Assembly: GCF_030410515.1 (NCBI RefSeq)
Contig: NZ_JAUHHD010000002.1
Span: forward strand, 227,419-291,418
Source: Arthrobacter sp. YD4
GTDB lineage: Bacteria > Actinomycetota > Actinomycetes > Actinomycetales > Micrococcaceae
DNA length: 64,000 nt
Direction: 5' to 3'
Positions 11,110 to 19,594 of the stretch are shown piece by piece. Below the pieces are notes generated by a model. That model was not told the DNA's origin. It did no database searches and saw only the letters and a list, made by a program, of their open reading frames with translations. The position numbers and the translations under genes are program-made. The first letter of the stretch is position 1; every line of letters starts with the position of its first letter.

Positions 11110-11859
11110 ATGTTCATCGAGATTCCTGCCGCAGACGGCACAGCAGAGGCCATCGTCGCCCGCCCCACCACCGGTGAGGGCCCGTTCCCGGGCGTCATTT
11201 TCTACATGGACGCCTTCGGCCTCCGCCCGCGCATCCAGGAGATGGCGCAGCGGATCGCCGACTGGGGCTACGTGGTCCTGGCCCCGAACGTCTTCTACCG
11301 CGAGGGCACGGCCACGGAGCTGGCACCGGCCGGCGACATGAGCACCCCGGAGGGCCGCGAGGCCGCCGGAGCAGCCGCGTTCCCGCGCGTCGGCCGCCTC
11401 ACCAGCGACAAGGCCGTCCCGGACATCGACGCCTGGGTCCGTGATCTTCGCGAGCTCGACGGCGTCGCCGAGGGACCGATCGGCGTCACCGGCTACTGCA
11501 TGGGCGCCCGCCTCGCGGTCCGCACCGCCAACGCCCACCCGGACCAGGTCGCGGCCTGCGGCGGTTTCCACGGCGGCGGCCTCGCCACGGACGAGCCGGA
11601 CAGCCCGCACCTGGGCCTGGAGAACGCGCGGGCCACCTTCGTCTTCGGCCACGCGGATAAGGACCGGAGCATGGACACCGACGCCGTCGCCCGGCTGGGT
11701 GAGGCGCTGAACGCCGCCGGCCTAACCGCGAGCAACAAAATCTACGAGGGCGCCCCGCACGGCTACTCAATGGCGGACACCTCCGCCTTCCACCCCGAGG
11801 CCACCGAGCGGCACTTCCGCGAACTCCGGGAGCTGCTGGACTCAACCCTCAAGGGCTAG
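11110..11859 (+). CDS. Dienelactone hydrolase family protein
   Basis: 249 residues with the alpha/beta-hydrolase fold. FPGVIFYMDAFGLRPRIQEMAQRIADWGYVV gives the N-terminal strand-helix unit, GVTGYCMGARLA the nucleophile elbow with cysteine (the dienelactone hydrolase signature), FGHADKDRSM the acidic residue and GAPHGYSM the catalytic histidine. Members hydrolyse dienelactones in aromatic catabolism or related esters. No aromatic pathway genes are adjacent, so the substrate is open. TAGGCT ends six bases before the ATG, which follows tgt by 22 bases, arguing for a separate leaderless transcript. Confidence 0.88.
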   Translation: MFIEIPAADGTAEAIVARPTTGEGPFPGVIFYMDAFGLRPRIQEMAQRIADWGYVVLAPNVFYREGTATELAPAGDMSTPEGREAAGAAAFPRVGRLTSDKAVPDIDAWVRDLRELDGVAEGPIGVTGYCMGARLAVRTANAHPDQVAACGGFHGGGLATDEPDSPHLGLENARATFVFGHADKDRSMDTDAVARLGEALNAAGLTASNKIYEGAPHGYSMADTSAFHPEATERHFRELRELLDSTLKG

Positions 11860-11948
11860 GGCGCAGGGCCGGGTCTAGGGCTAGGAACCCGGGTCCCTCC
11901 GGCGTCGTTCCCTGCCCTTCCCTTCCCCGGCCTCCCCTGCCCGCCCAT

Positions 11949-12008
11949 TTCGACGGTTCCCTGCCACCTAGACGCTCCTGAACGTCTACCCGGCGGGGAA
12001 CCGTCGAA
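11949..12008. repeat. 60-bp palindromic repeat, upstream copy
   Basis: Perfect 13-bp outer arms TTCGACGGTTCCC (11949-11961) and its reverse complement (11996-12008) enclose a second hairpin TAGACG (11969-11974) / CGTCTA (11983-11988). It lies 67 bases before the AbiEi/DUF559-type gene. A homologous element of identical length lies at the 3' end of that gene. Confidence 0.9.
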
Positions 12009-12075
12009 GCGGCGGGTATCCACATAACCACGGTGAGCCCTGGCTGACACGGGATGCCTTACCGAAGCTGGTGGC

Positions 12076-13038
12076 ATGGCCCCAACACTTCCGCCGACAC
12101 CGGACCTGTGGCGCACGGACCATCTCCTTGCCGCCGGATTTACGTCCCGCACCATCGCCCGGCTGGTGCAGGATGGCAGTCTCGTCCGGGTGCGCCGCGG
12201 CTGCTATGCCCGTGGCGACTGGTGGCGGGCCCTCAACGGCACCGCCCGGCGTCGTCAACTGGTCTTCGCCCACGCGTTGGGGACACTGACGACGTCGGCG
12301 GGCGCCTTCGCCTACAGCCACCTGTCCGCTGCCGCCCTCCACGGCCTGAACCTGTGGAAGGCCGAGCAGCGCGTCCATCTCACCCAGGCGGGCACACCGT
12401 CCCCGGTCTCCCATGGGCGCGACGTCGCCGCCCATACCGGCGCCCTGTCCAGCGGTGATCTGTGTTTCGTGGCGGGGTTGCCCTGCACGTCGCTGGAACG
12501 CACGGTGGTGGACTGTTGCCGGATGTTCTCCGTGCAGCAGTCCGTCATCCTGGTCGACCACGCCGCCCGGCTTGGCGCCGACATGGACCTGCTGCGATCC
12601 ATGTGCGCAGGGCTCGCCGGGCGAAACGGCGTGCAGGCACTGCGCCGCGCCCTGCAATTGGCTGACCCAAGGGCCGAGTCGGCCGGCGAAAGCCTGACCC
12701 GGGAGTTGTTGGACCGCTTGGGGATCGAGCCGCCCGAGCTGCAATATGTCGTGCGCACGCCGCTGGGCGAGCACCGGATGGACTTTGCCTGGCCGGAGCT
12801 CCGGGTGGCTCTGGAGTTCGACGGGCGGGCAAAGTACTTCGACTACGGTCCGGTGGCGGACGCCGTCTTTGCCGAGCGGCGGCGCGAGAAGGCCCTGATG
12901 GAGCAGGGCTGGACCTTCCTAAGGATCGAGTGGAAAGACCTGTTTAACGAGGTGGAATTCAAATACCGGGTCCTGCGCGCCCTCGGCAAGGCCAGGGAGG
13001 GTGCCGCGAACCCGCTTCGACGGTTCCGCGCCGGATAG
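12076..13038 (+). CDS. AbiEi-like antitoxin domain / DUF559 endonuclease-fold protein
   Basis: 320 residues. The N-terminal ~100 residues (HLLAAGFTSRTIARLVQDGSL, VRVRRGCYARGDWW) resemble the winged-helix AbiEi antitoxin domain of type IV toxin-antitoxin systems. The C-terminal ~100 residues (MDFAWPELRVALEFDGRAKY, EKALMEQGWTFLRIEWKDL) match the DUF559/Vsr-like restriction-endonuclease fold with D-x10-E-x-D spacing. No separate toxin gene is adjacent. The family is common and multicopy in actinobacteria; its function is not established. The final codons and stop lie inside the downstream 60-bp palindrome. The ATG at 12076 has weak start signals. Confidence 0.8.
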   Translation: MAPTLPPTPDLWRTDHLLAAGFTSRTIARLVQDGSLVRVRRGCYARGDWWRALNGTARRRQLVFAHALGTLTTSAGAFAYSHLSAAALHGLNLWKAEQRVHLTQAGTPSPVSHGRDVAAHTGALSSGDLCFVAGLPCTSLERTVVDCCRMFSVQQSVILVDHAARLGADMDLLRSMCAGLAGRNGVQALRRALQLADPRAESAGESLTRELLDRLGIEPPELQYVVRTPLGEHRMDFAWPELRVALEFDGRAKYFDYGPVADAVFAERRREKALMEQGWTFLRIEWKDLFNEVEFKYRVLRALGKAREGAANPLRRFRAG

Positions 13039-13075
13039 ACGCTTCCGCCCATCGGTCCGGCGGCTAACCGTCGAA
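13016..13075. repeat. 60-bp palindromic repeat, downstream copy
   Basis: Outer arms TTCGACGGTT (13016-13025) and AACCGTCGAA (13066-13075), inner arms GCCGGA (13030-13035) / TCCGGC (13056-13061). Aligned without gaps to the copy at 11949-12008 it shares both outer arms, TAGACGCT at offset 21 and CGGCGG at offset 43. Its left half encodes the last residues and stop codon of the gene between the copies. Confidence 0.9.
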
Positions 13076-13095
13076 ACGGGGGCCAGAACGACTTA

Positions 13096-13143
13096 TTGAA
13101 CATGTTCAAATAAACTGCGATACTTTCTGAACACGTTCAGAAA
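13096..13143 (+). promoter_or_regulatory. Promoter with two TGAAC-n-GTTCA operators for the TetR gene
   Basis: Two related palindromes: TTGAACATGTTCAA at 13096-13109 (perfect) and a 20-bp site at 13124-13143 centred on TGAACACGTTCA (9 of 10 pairs). The first covers a -35 box TTGAAC, 17 bases before a -10 GATACT (13119-13124). A regulator bound here would block its own promoter, as expected of autoregulated TetR proteins. Confidence 0.8.
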
Positions 13144-13152
13144 TGGGGAATC

Positions 13153-13812
13153 ATGGCGGCGAAGAGCGAACAGACCCGGCAGCGTGTGGCCGAGACCGCG
13201 TTGCGGATGTTCCGTGAGATCGGTTTCGAGCAGACCACCATGCGCGCCATCGCGGCTGAAGCCGGAGTGTCGGTCGGAAACGCCTATTACTACTTCGCCT
13301 CAAAGGATGAACTCGTCCAGGAGCTTTACCAGCGGATCCAGGCCGACCACGCCGCCCGGGCGGCGGAGGCCCTCGACGGGATCCACGACCTTCGCGACCG
13401 GCTCAAGGCCACCTTGCATGCCGGACTGGACACCATGGCGCCCTACCATCGCTTCGGCGCCGAATTCATCGCCACCGCAATCCGCCCCACGTCCCCGACC
13501 AACCCCTTCAACCCGGCCTCGTCCGATGCCCGAAAGGCAGCGCAGCAGATCTTCGTCGACGTCGTCGAGGGAGCCACACCCGCGCCGCCGCGCCGCCTGC
13601 GCTCCGAACTGCCCGGCCTGCTCTGGATGGCCTACATGGGAGTCACCCTGTTCTGGGTCTACGACACCTCGGAGGGCCAACGCAGGACCCGGATTCTGGT
13701 GGACGGCATCGCCCCGCTGGTGGCCCGGGGGGTCTCACTGGCCCGCATCCCCGGAGTGGGAAAGATCCTGGACGACGCGATGAGCCTCGCCCGCGCGCTC
13801 CGCACCGACTGA
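13153..13812 (+). CDS. TetR/AcrR-family transcriptional regulator
   Basis: 219 residues. The N-terminal ~50 residues form the TetR DNA-binding domain (RQRVAETALRMFREIGFEQTTMRAIAAEAGVSVGNAYYYFASKDELV). The remaining helical region is the ligand-binding and dimer domain. The ATG at 13153 follows GGGGAA. Two matching palindromic operators overlap its promoter, strongly suggesting autorepression. The epimerase and membrane protein genes follow on the same strand with short gaps and are probably co-regulated. The inducer is unknown. Confidence 0.93.
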   Translation: MAAKSEQTRQRVAETALRMFREIGFEQTTMRAIAAEAGVSVGNAYYYFASKDELVQELYQRIQADHAARAAEALDGIHDLRDRLKATLHAGLDTMAPYHRFGAEFIATAIRPTSPTNPFNPASSDARKAAQQIFVDVVEGATPAPPRRLRSELPGLLWMAYMGVTLFWVYDTSEGQRRTRILVDGIAPLVARGVSLARIPGVGKILDDAMSLARALRTD

Positions 13813-13838
13813 CGCACCATCACCGAATCGGGGGATTC

Positions 13839-14741
13839 ATGGAGAACACGACAGTAGTCATCGCCGGGGCATCCGGTTTCATCGGGACCTACGTCTCCCG
13901 TCGCTTCGCCGAGGACGGGTGGAACGTCAGGACCATTGGCCGGTCCCAGCGAGCGTCGGCGGCGTGGGGCGACAACGCCGCAATCACGACGGCGCTGGAA
14001 GGGGCCGACCTGCTGGTCAACCTCGCCGGACGCACGGTGGACTGCCGGTACAACCGCCGCAACCGGGCCGAGATCCTTGAGTCCCGGGTCTCCACCACGG
14101 GCGCCCTGGGAAGAGCTCTTTCCCGGTGTTCCGCTCCCCCGCGGACCTGGCTCAACGCCAGTACCGGCACCATCTACCGTGACGCCCGCGACCGGCCACA
14201 AACCGAAGACGACGGCGAGCTCGGCGAGGGATTCTCCGTCAACGTGGCCCGCGCCTGGGAAGCGGCCCTGGCGGAATCCCCCGCGCCGGTGACCCGGAAG
14301 GTGGCCCTCCGAATCGCCATTGTCCTTGGCCCGGGCGGCGGCGTGATGCGGCCGTTCGCAGCTCTGGCCCGGCTGGGTCTCGGCGGCCGCATGGGCGCCG
14401 GCGCCCAGAAGTTCAGCTGGATCCACGTCGAGGACCTGTACCGGACCATCCGCTTCCTCCACATCCGGAAAGAGCTGGAAGGGCCGGTCAATGTTGCCGC
14501 GCCGGCCGCCGTCAGCAACCGTGAGCTGATGCGGTCGGTGCGCCGCGCCTACAGGATGCCCCTGGGGCTGCCCACGCCCGCCTGGCTGCTGAAGGTTGGC
14601 GCGATCGTCATCCGCACCGAAACCGAGCTGGTCCTGAAAAGCCGGTGGGTCGAGCCCCGCAAGCTCCTCGACGCGGGCTTCACCTACCGCTACCCGACAC
14701 TCGATGGGGCCCTGAACGCCAGCCGCGGACGTCAGGGATGA
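13839..14741 (+). CDS. TIGR01777-family NAD(P)-dependent epimerase
   Basis: 300 residues, atypical extended short-chain dehydrogenase. VVIAGASGFIGTYVSRRF is the Rossmann glycine motif, DLLVNLAGRTVDCRYNRRNR the family-typical segment after strand four, and the C-terminal ~50 residues (RAYRMPLGLPTPAWLLKVGAI, LLDAGFTYRYPTL) match DUF1731. Proteins of this TIGR01777/SDR39U1 group have no well-established substrate. It follows the TetR gene by 26 bases and overlaps the next gene by ATGA, so the three probably form one operon under the double operator. Confidence 0.88.
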   Translation: MENTTVVIAGASGFIGTYVSRRFAEDGWNVRTIGRSQRASAAWGDNAAITTALEGADLLVNLAGRTVDCRYNRRNRAEILESRVSTTGALGRALSRCSAPPRTWLNASTGTIYRDARDRPQTEDDGELGEGFSVNVARAWEAALAESPAPVTRKVALRIAIVLGPGGGVMRPFAALARLGLGGRMGAGAQKFSWIHVEDLYRTIRFLHIRKELEGPVNVAAPAAVSNRELMRSVRRAYRMPLGLPTPAWLLKVGAIVIRTETELVLKSRWVEPRKLLDAGFTYRYPTLDGALNASRGRQG

Positions 14742-15163
14742 ACCGCCCGATCCGAGTGGAATTGGTCCCGAGTGCCGTCTGGGTCGGGATTCTGGTCACC
14801 CACGTCGCCTTTTGCCTAGTCTTCAGCCTGGAGACTCTGTTCCTGCCGCCGTCAGCACTCGACGCAGGGTCCCTTTTCCTTGCCGCAATGATGTTTGGGG
14901 CCATACCCGCCGTCGTCGTTGGCTGGGCGCTAGGCCACCCCTTGGGCGTCTTCCTCGAGCCGGTTCGGAACCAGTGGTGGCATGTGGGCGCCTTTGCCGT
15001 GCTCGGCGGAATCATCACAATGCCGTTTGGCGTCTTCGAAGACCCGCCCATGCCTCTGGCCACGATCGCGATGGTCCCCGCGGCGGCCCTGGGCCGGTTC
15101 AGCGTTTGGCGCCTGGCCCGCATCAGGAACGACGACGGCGCGGCGCCGGCTCTAGGGGTCTGA
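14738..15163 (+). CDS. Hypothetical membrane protein
   Basis: 141 residues, not recognised. It has four hydrophobic segments (roughly residues 12-30, 42-65, 82-100 and 105-122) and a short basic tail (RLARIRNDDG), so the C-terminus is probably cytoplasmic. The ATG overlaps the epimerase stop (ATGA), indicating translational coupling and shared control by the TetR regulator. A role in membrane or lipid adaptation is only a guess from context. Confidence 0.7.
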   Translation: MNRPIRVELVPSAVWVGILVTHVAFCLVFSLETLFLPPSALDAGSLFLAAMMFGAIPAVVVGWALGHPLGVFLEPVRNQWWHVGAFAVLGGIITMPFGVFEDPPMPLATIAMVPAAALGRFSVWRLARIRNDDGAAPALGV

Positions 15164-15250
15164 TCCCGCAGCCGGCTCCGCGCCGTCGTCGTACTTATCC
15201 GACTCTTAGCCGGGGCGAACCCTCGGCCGCACTTTGCCCGTTTCGACGGT

Positions 15251-16666
15251 CTACCGCCGCGGGGTGTCCAGGACGCCGTCGTCGTCCCGCCCCGGCGAGG
15301 CGGCAACGCCCGCGCCCACGGCCGCCGGCTGGTCCCAAGCGTGGCCCTGTTCGTGGTCCAGGTGCGTGGACTTCTTGTTCTTCAGCGCGAAGATGTATAC
15401 CAGCAGCGAGATCGCGATGGCCACCGTGACGTAGGTGAAGAACAGGTCTTCCCGGCCCTCCTTTTGCAGCGCCGCGCCGATCAGCGGGACGGTGCCGCCG
15501 AAGAGCGAGTTGGCGATCGCGTAGCCCAGGCCGACGCCGAGGGCGCGGATGGAAGCCGGGAACAGCTCGGCCTTCACCAGGGCGTTGATGGAGGTGTAGC
15601 CGCCGACGATCAGCAGCCCGCCCATCATCAACAGGAAGGCCGTGAACGGGTTCTTGGTGCCCGCGAGGGTGGAGAGCAGCGGCCAGGTGAAGAGGACGCC
15701 GGTGATGCCGAACCAGAGCAGGAGCGGCTTGCGGCCCACCTTGTCCGAGATGATGCCGTAGACAGGCTGGAGCAGCATGAAGATGAACAGCGCCCAGAAG
15801 TTGATCACCGAGGTGTCGGTCTTGGCGATGCCGGAGGTGTCATTCATGAACTTCAGGATGAAGTTTGTGTAGGTGTAGAACGCCACGGTGCCGCCGAGGG
15901 TGATGCCGATGCAGACCAGCAGCGGCTTCCAGTAGCTGGTGAACAGCAGCTTCATGGTGCCCGGCTGGGCCTGGCCCGGAACGGCGGGGACCTGGGCGGC
16001 CTTGATCTGCTCCTCGGAGACGGTTTCCTCCATGGAACGGCGCAGCCACAGAACCACCAGCGCCGCGACGCCGCCGATCGCGAACGGGATCCGCCAGCCC
16101 CACTCGCCGAGGTCGGCCTTGGGCATGACGTTCTGCAGCACCACCAGGACCAGCAGGGCCAGCATCTGGCCGCCGATCAGCGTGACGTACTGGAAGCTGG
16201 AGAAGAAGCCGCGGCGCTTGGTGGTGGCGGCCTCGGACATGTAGGTGGCGCTGGTGCCGTATTCGCCGCCGACGGAGAAGCCCTGGAGGACGCGGATCAG
16301 GACCAGCAGGATCATGGCCCACAGCCCGATCACCTGCTGGGTGGGCAGGATCGCGATGGCGAAAGACCCGGCGGACATCATCGTCACGCTCAGGGTCAGC
16401 GCCGCCTTGCGGCCCTTGCGGTCGGCGTAACGGCCGAAGAACCACGCGCCGATGGGGCGCATCAGGAACGACGTCGAGAAGACGGCCATGGCCTCGAGCC
16501 CGGCCTGCAGGTCGTCCTTGGAGTTGAAGAAGTGGGACTGGAAATAGGCCGCGAAGGCCGTGTAGACGTAGACGTCATACCATTCCACGAGGTTGCCCGC
16601 GGAGCCTTTGAGGATGTTGCCGACGGCCTTCCGGGTCTGGGCCGCTTCGGTCGGTTGGGTGCTCAT
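15251..16666 (-). CDS. MFS transporter, metabolite:H+ symporter (MHS) family
   Basis: 471 residues with 12 predicted membrane helices. GNLVEWYDVYVYTAFAAYF in helix 1, GRYADRKGRKAAL (MFS motif A) after helix 2 and RVLQGFSVGGEYGTSATYMSE in helices 4-5 are hallmarks of the MHS family (ProP, KgtP, ShiA), which import dicarboxylates, citrate, betaine or aromatic acids with protons. The ATG at 16666 follows AGGAAGG; longer starts lack such a site. Substrate unknown. It is divergent from the ThiD/PdxK-type kinase gene. Confidence 0.9.
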   Translation of the reverse strand: MSTQPTEAAQTRKAVGNILKGSAGNLVEWYDVYVYTAFAAYFQSHFFNSKDDLQAGLEAMAVFSTSFLMRPIGAWFFGRYADRKGRKAALTLSVTMMSAGSFAIAILPTQQVIGLWAMILLVLIRVLQGFSVGGEYGTSATYMSEAATTKRRGFFSSFQYVTLIGGQMLALLVLVVLQNVMPKADLGEWGWRIPFAIGGVAALVVLWLRRSMEETVSEEQIKAAQVPAVPGQAQPGTMKLLFTSYWKPLLVCIGITLGGTVAFYTYTNFILKFMNDTSGIAKTDTSVINFWALFIFMLLQPVYGIISDKVGRKPLLLWFGITGVLFTWPLLSTLAGTKNPFTAFLLMMGGLLIVGGYTSINALVKAELFPASIRALGVGLGYAIANSLFGGTVPLIGAALQKEGREDLFFTYVTVAIAISLLVYIFALKNKKSTHLDHEQGHAWDQPAAVGAGVAASPGRDDDGVLDTPRR

Positions 16667-16808
16667 CGATGAACCTTCCTGGATTCGGCGCCGCCAGCGA
16701 GCAACGCCGCCCGCCACCTTACGTCCCGTGATCCAGAACACTCCCGTTTAGTTCATATTGGTCACGCGCACAATGCGGAGTACTTTTCGGCAGTGGCAGG
16801 ATGGAGCC

Positions 16809-17657
16809 ATGACTTCCAACGCCGTGGACACCCAGACCACTCCCGCCGTCGCCCTGACCATCGCCGGTTCCGAGGCCACCGGCGGCGCCGGCGCGCAGGC
16901 GGACCTGAAGACCTTCCAGGAACTCGGTGTCTTCGGGATCGTGAACCTCACCTGCATCGTCTCCTTCGACCCGAAGGACAACTGGAACCACCGCTTTGTG
17001 CCGGTGGACCAGCAGGTGATCGCCGACCAGCTGGAGGCGACGACGGCGGCCTACGGCGCCGGGTCCGGCGCGCCGTCGGTGCTGGACACCGTCAAGATCG
17101 GCATGCTGGGCAGCCCCGACACCATCTCCACCGTGGCCACCGCCCTGTCCGAGGGCGCCTTCCGCAACGTGGTGCTGGACCCCGTGCTCATCTGCAAGGG
17201 CCAGGAGCCGGGCCACGCCCTGGACACCGACCAGGCGCTCAAGGCGCAGATCCTGCCGCTGGCCACCTTCGTCACGCCGAACCACTTCGAGGCCGAGTCG
17301 CTCTCCGGGCTGGAGATCACCGACGTCGAATCCCTGACGGCCGCGGCCGTGCGCATCCACGAACTCAGCGGCGCCGCCGTGCTGGCCAAGGGCGGCGTAC
17401 GCCTGGCCGGACCCGACGCCATCGACGTCTTCTACGACGGCGAGACCCTCGAGGTGCTCTCCGCCCCGAAGGTAGGCGACGTCGCCGTGTCCGGTGCCGG
17501 CTGCTCGCTGGCCGCAGCGGTCACCGCCGAACTGGCCAAGGGCGCCGCCCCGCTGGAGGCAGCCCGCGCCGCGAAGGACTTCGTCACCGCAGGCATCCGC
17601 AACCGGGTGGCCTCCGGCGCCCCGTTCGACGCCCTCTGGCAGGGCGGCCCGCGCTAA
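16809..17657 (+). CDS. ThiD/PdxK-type kinase (hydroxymethylpyrimidine or pyridoxal kinase)
   Basis: 282 residues, ribokinase fold. [23 protein letters not shown] is the N-terminal substrate-binding motif, VKIGMLGS and [10 protein letters not shown] follow, and [13 protein letters not shown] precedes the ATP site. The anion-hole motif reads [10 protein letters not shown], with Cys where classic ribokinases have Asp; ThiD and the ThiD-like PdxK of Bacillus also use Cys. It phosphorylates either HMP or B6 vitamers; sequence alone does not decide. The ATG at 16809 follows GGCAGGATGGAG; an upstream GTG would add 17 unlikely residues. No thiamine genes are adjacent. Confidence 0.85.
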   Translation: MTSNAVDTQTTPAVALTIAGSEATGGAGAQADLKTFQELGVFGIVNLTCIVSFDPKDNWNHRFVPVDQQVIADQLEATTAAYGAGSGAPSVLDTVKIGMLGSPDTISTVATALSEGAFRNVVLDPVLICKGQEPGHALDTDQALKAQILPLATFVTPNHFEAESLSGLEITDVESLTAAAVRIHELSGAAVLAKGGVRLAGPDAIDVFYDGETLEVLSAPKVGDVAVSGAGCSLAAAVTAELAKGAAPLEAARAAKDFVTAGIRNRVASGAPFDALWQGGPR

Positions 17658-17669
17658 GCCTGGACCGCC

Positions 17670-19418
17670 TTACCGCCGCGGGATGTTCCGCAGGTTGCTG
17701 CGGGCCATGCTGACGGCCTCGCCCGCGCCGCGGTTGAGCACCACCTTGGACATCGCCGTGGCGAAGCCCAACACCTGCGCGCCCTTGATCTTCGGCGGGA
17801 TGGACAGTGCCTTCGGGTCCGTGATCAGCTCCACCAGCGACGGGCCGGGGTGGGCGAAGGCTTCCCGGTAGGCGTCGGCAATCTTCGCCGGATCGGTGAC
17901 CCGGACCGCGTGGAAGCCCAGCGCCCGGGCCACCTGCGCGTAGTTCGCGTCCGGGACGTCCACGCCGAAGTCGGGCAGGCCGTCCACCAGCATCTCCAGC
18001 TTCACCATGCCCAGGGTGGAGTTATTGAACACCACCACGTTGACCGGCAGCCGGTGCGCGGCCACCGTGATCAGCTCGCCGAGCAGCATGGACAGGCCGC
18101 CGTCGCCGGAAACCGAAACCACCTGGCGGCCGGGATAGGCCAACTGGGCGCCGATGGCGTGCGGCAGCGCGTTGGCCATCGAGCCGTGCAGGTAGGAGCC
18201 GATCAGCCGCCGGGTGCCCAGCGGGTTGATGTAGCGGGCGGTCCAGACGTTGCACATCCCGGTGTCGGCGGTGAAGACGGCGTCCTCGGCCGCGATCTGG
18301 TCCAGCAGTGACGCCGCGTACTCGGGGTGGATGGGCTGGGTCTTCTCCACCTTGCGCGTGTACGCCCCGACGGCCTTGTTCATCAGCCGGTCGTGTTTCT
18401 TCAGCATCGCATCCAGGAAGCGGCGGCTCTTCTTCGGCGTGACCAGGGGCATCAGCGCGGCAAGGGTGGGCAGCACGTCGCCGTGGACCGCGACGTCGAC
18501 GTCGGTGCGCCGGCCCAGGTTCTCCGCGGCACGGTCCACCTGCGCCGTCCTGGTCCCGGGCAGGAACTGGTCATACGGGAAATCGGTGCCCAGCAGGATC
18601 AGCAGGTCCGCGTCCTCGATCCCCTCAGCGGCCGCCCCGTAGCCCAGCAGCCCGGTCATGCCGATGTCATAGGGATTGTCGTACTGCATGAAATCCTTGC
18701 CGCGCAGCGAGTGGCCGATCGGCGCCTTCACCATTTCCGCGAGAGCGATCACCTCGTCGTGCGCACCCTCGACGCCGGCGCCGGCGAAGATCGCGACCTT
18801 GCCGGCGTCGTTGATGGCGTTGGCGAGCTCCCGCACGCTGGCCGGGTCCGGCACCATCACCGCCGGCCGGAATGCCGCGGGGGCCGGGGTTTCGGCGGCC
18901 ACCTCCAGCCCCGCGATGTCACCGGGCAGGGTCACGACGGCGACGCCGCGGAGGGCGGTGGCGTGCTGGATGGCGCTGTGCATCACCCGCGGGGCCTGCT
19001 CGGCGGTGCTGATGAGCTCGGAGTAGACCGAGCATTCGTTGAAGAGCCGGTCCGGGTGGGTCTCCTGGAAGAAGCTGCTGCCGATCTGCTTGCTAGGGAT
19101 GTGCGAGGCGATGGCCAGCACGGGAGCGCCCGAGCGGTTGGCGTCGTACAGGCCGTTGATCAGGTGCAGGTTGCCCGGTCCGCAGGAGCCTGCGCAGACG
19201 GCGAGCTTGCCGGTCAGCTGGGCCTCGGCCGCGGCGGCGAAGGCGGCGGCCTCCTCGTGCCGGACGTGGATCCAGTCGATCCCGCCCTTCGCGGCCCCGC
19301 CGGTCTTCCGGACGGCGTCCACAATCGGGTTGAGGCTGTCGCCCACGATCCCGTAAATCCGCTGCACGCCGGCAGCCTGGAGTTGTTCGACAAGCTGGGT
19401 GGCAAGTTCCTTGGCCAT
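17670..19418 (-). CDS. poxB: Pyruvate dehydrogenase (quinone), pyruvate:quinone oxidoreductase
   Basis: 582 residues, thiamine-diphosphate and FAD-dependent. The PYR domain holds the glutamate in VRHEEAAAFAAAAEAQLTG, and the PP domain holds the TPP motif VSGDGGLSMLLGELITVAAH about 30 residues before NNSTLGMVK. PoxB decarboxylates pyruvate to acetate and CO2 and passes electrons to menaquinone or ubiquinone at the membrane. The ATG at 19418 gives the family-typical MAKELATQLVEQL start. It is two genes from the glyoxylate genes aceA-aceB and beside their regulator RamB, which makes sense because its product acetate is assimilated by that shunt. Confidence 0.93.
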   Translation of the reverse strand: MAKELATQLVEQLQAAGVQRIYGIVGDSLNPIVDAVRKTGGAAKGGIDWIHVRHEEAAAFAAAAEAQLTGKLAVCAGSCGPGNLHLINGLYDANRSGAPVLAIASHIPSKQIGSSFFQETHPDRLFNECSVYSELISTAEQAPRVMHSAIQHATALRGVAVVTLPGDIAGLEVAAETPAPAAFRPAVMVPDPASVRELANAINDAGKVAIFAGAGVEGAHDEVIALAEMVKAPIGHSLRGKDFMQYDNPYDIGMTGLLGYGAAAEGIEDADLLILLGTDFPYDQFLPGTRTAQVDRAAENLGRRTDVDVAVHGDVLPTLAALMPLVTPKKSRRFLDAMLKKHDRLMNKAVGAYTRKVEKTQPIHPEYAASLLDQIAAEDAVFTADTGMCNVWTARYINPLGTRRLIGSYLHGSMANALPHAIGAQLAYPGRQVVSVSGDGGLSMLLGELITVAAHRLPVNVVVFNNSTLGMVKLEMLVDGLPDFGVDVPDANYAQVARALGFHAVRVTDPAKIADAYREAFAHPGPSLVELITDPKALSIPPKIKGAQVLGFATAMSKVVLNRGAGEAVSMARSNLRNIPRR

Positions 19419-19495
19419 AGTGCACGCTCCCGGGAGATGAGTCGATGAGCTGACACTGGCCACAATAGTCGCCCCGCCTCCCTGCTCCACCCAGG

Positions 19496-19575
19496 GACGT
19501 GAGGGAGCGTCACCCGAAAACCCGCCCGACGTGAGGGAGCGTCACCCGAAAACCCGCCCGACGTGAGGGAGCGTC
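19496..19575. repeat. 32-bp direct tandem repeat upstream of poxB
   Basis: Two complete identical 32-bp units (19496-19527 and 19528-19559) and half of a third (19560-19575). Each unit begins GACGTGAGGGAGCGTC, whose ends GACG/CGTC can pair. It fills most of the gap between the 3' end of ramB and the 5' end of poxB. Confidence 0.92.
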
Positions 19576-19594
19576 GGGAGGAGGGCTGGGAGCG

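Noticed and set aside
12076-13038. Complete type IV toxin-antitoxin system
   Set aside because: Only an AbiEi-like domain is seen, fused to a nuclease-like domain. No AbiEii nucleotidyltransferase toxin gene is adjacent.
15242-15262. Third copy of the 60-bp palindromic element near the MHS transporter stop
   Set aside because: Only the nine bases TTCGACGGT match, and no right arm follows. Too weak to count, although a decayed half-copy is possible.
19496-19575. Possible CRISPR array
   Set aside because: The 32-bp units are directly adjacent with no spacers, only 2.5 copies, and no cas genes are in the window.
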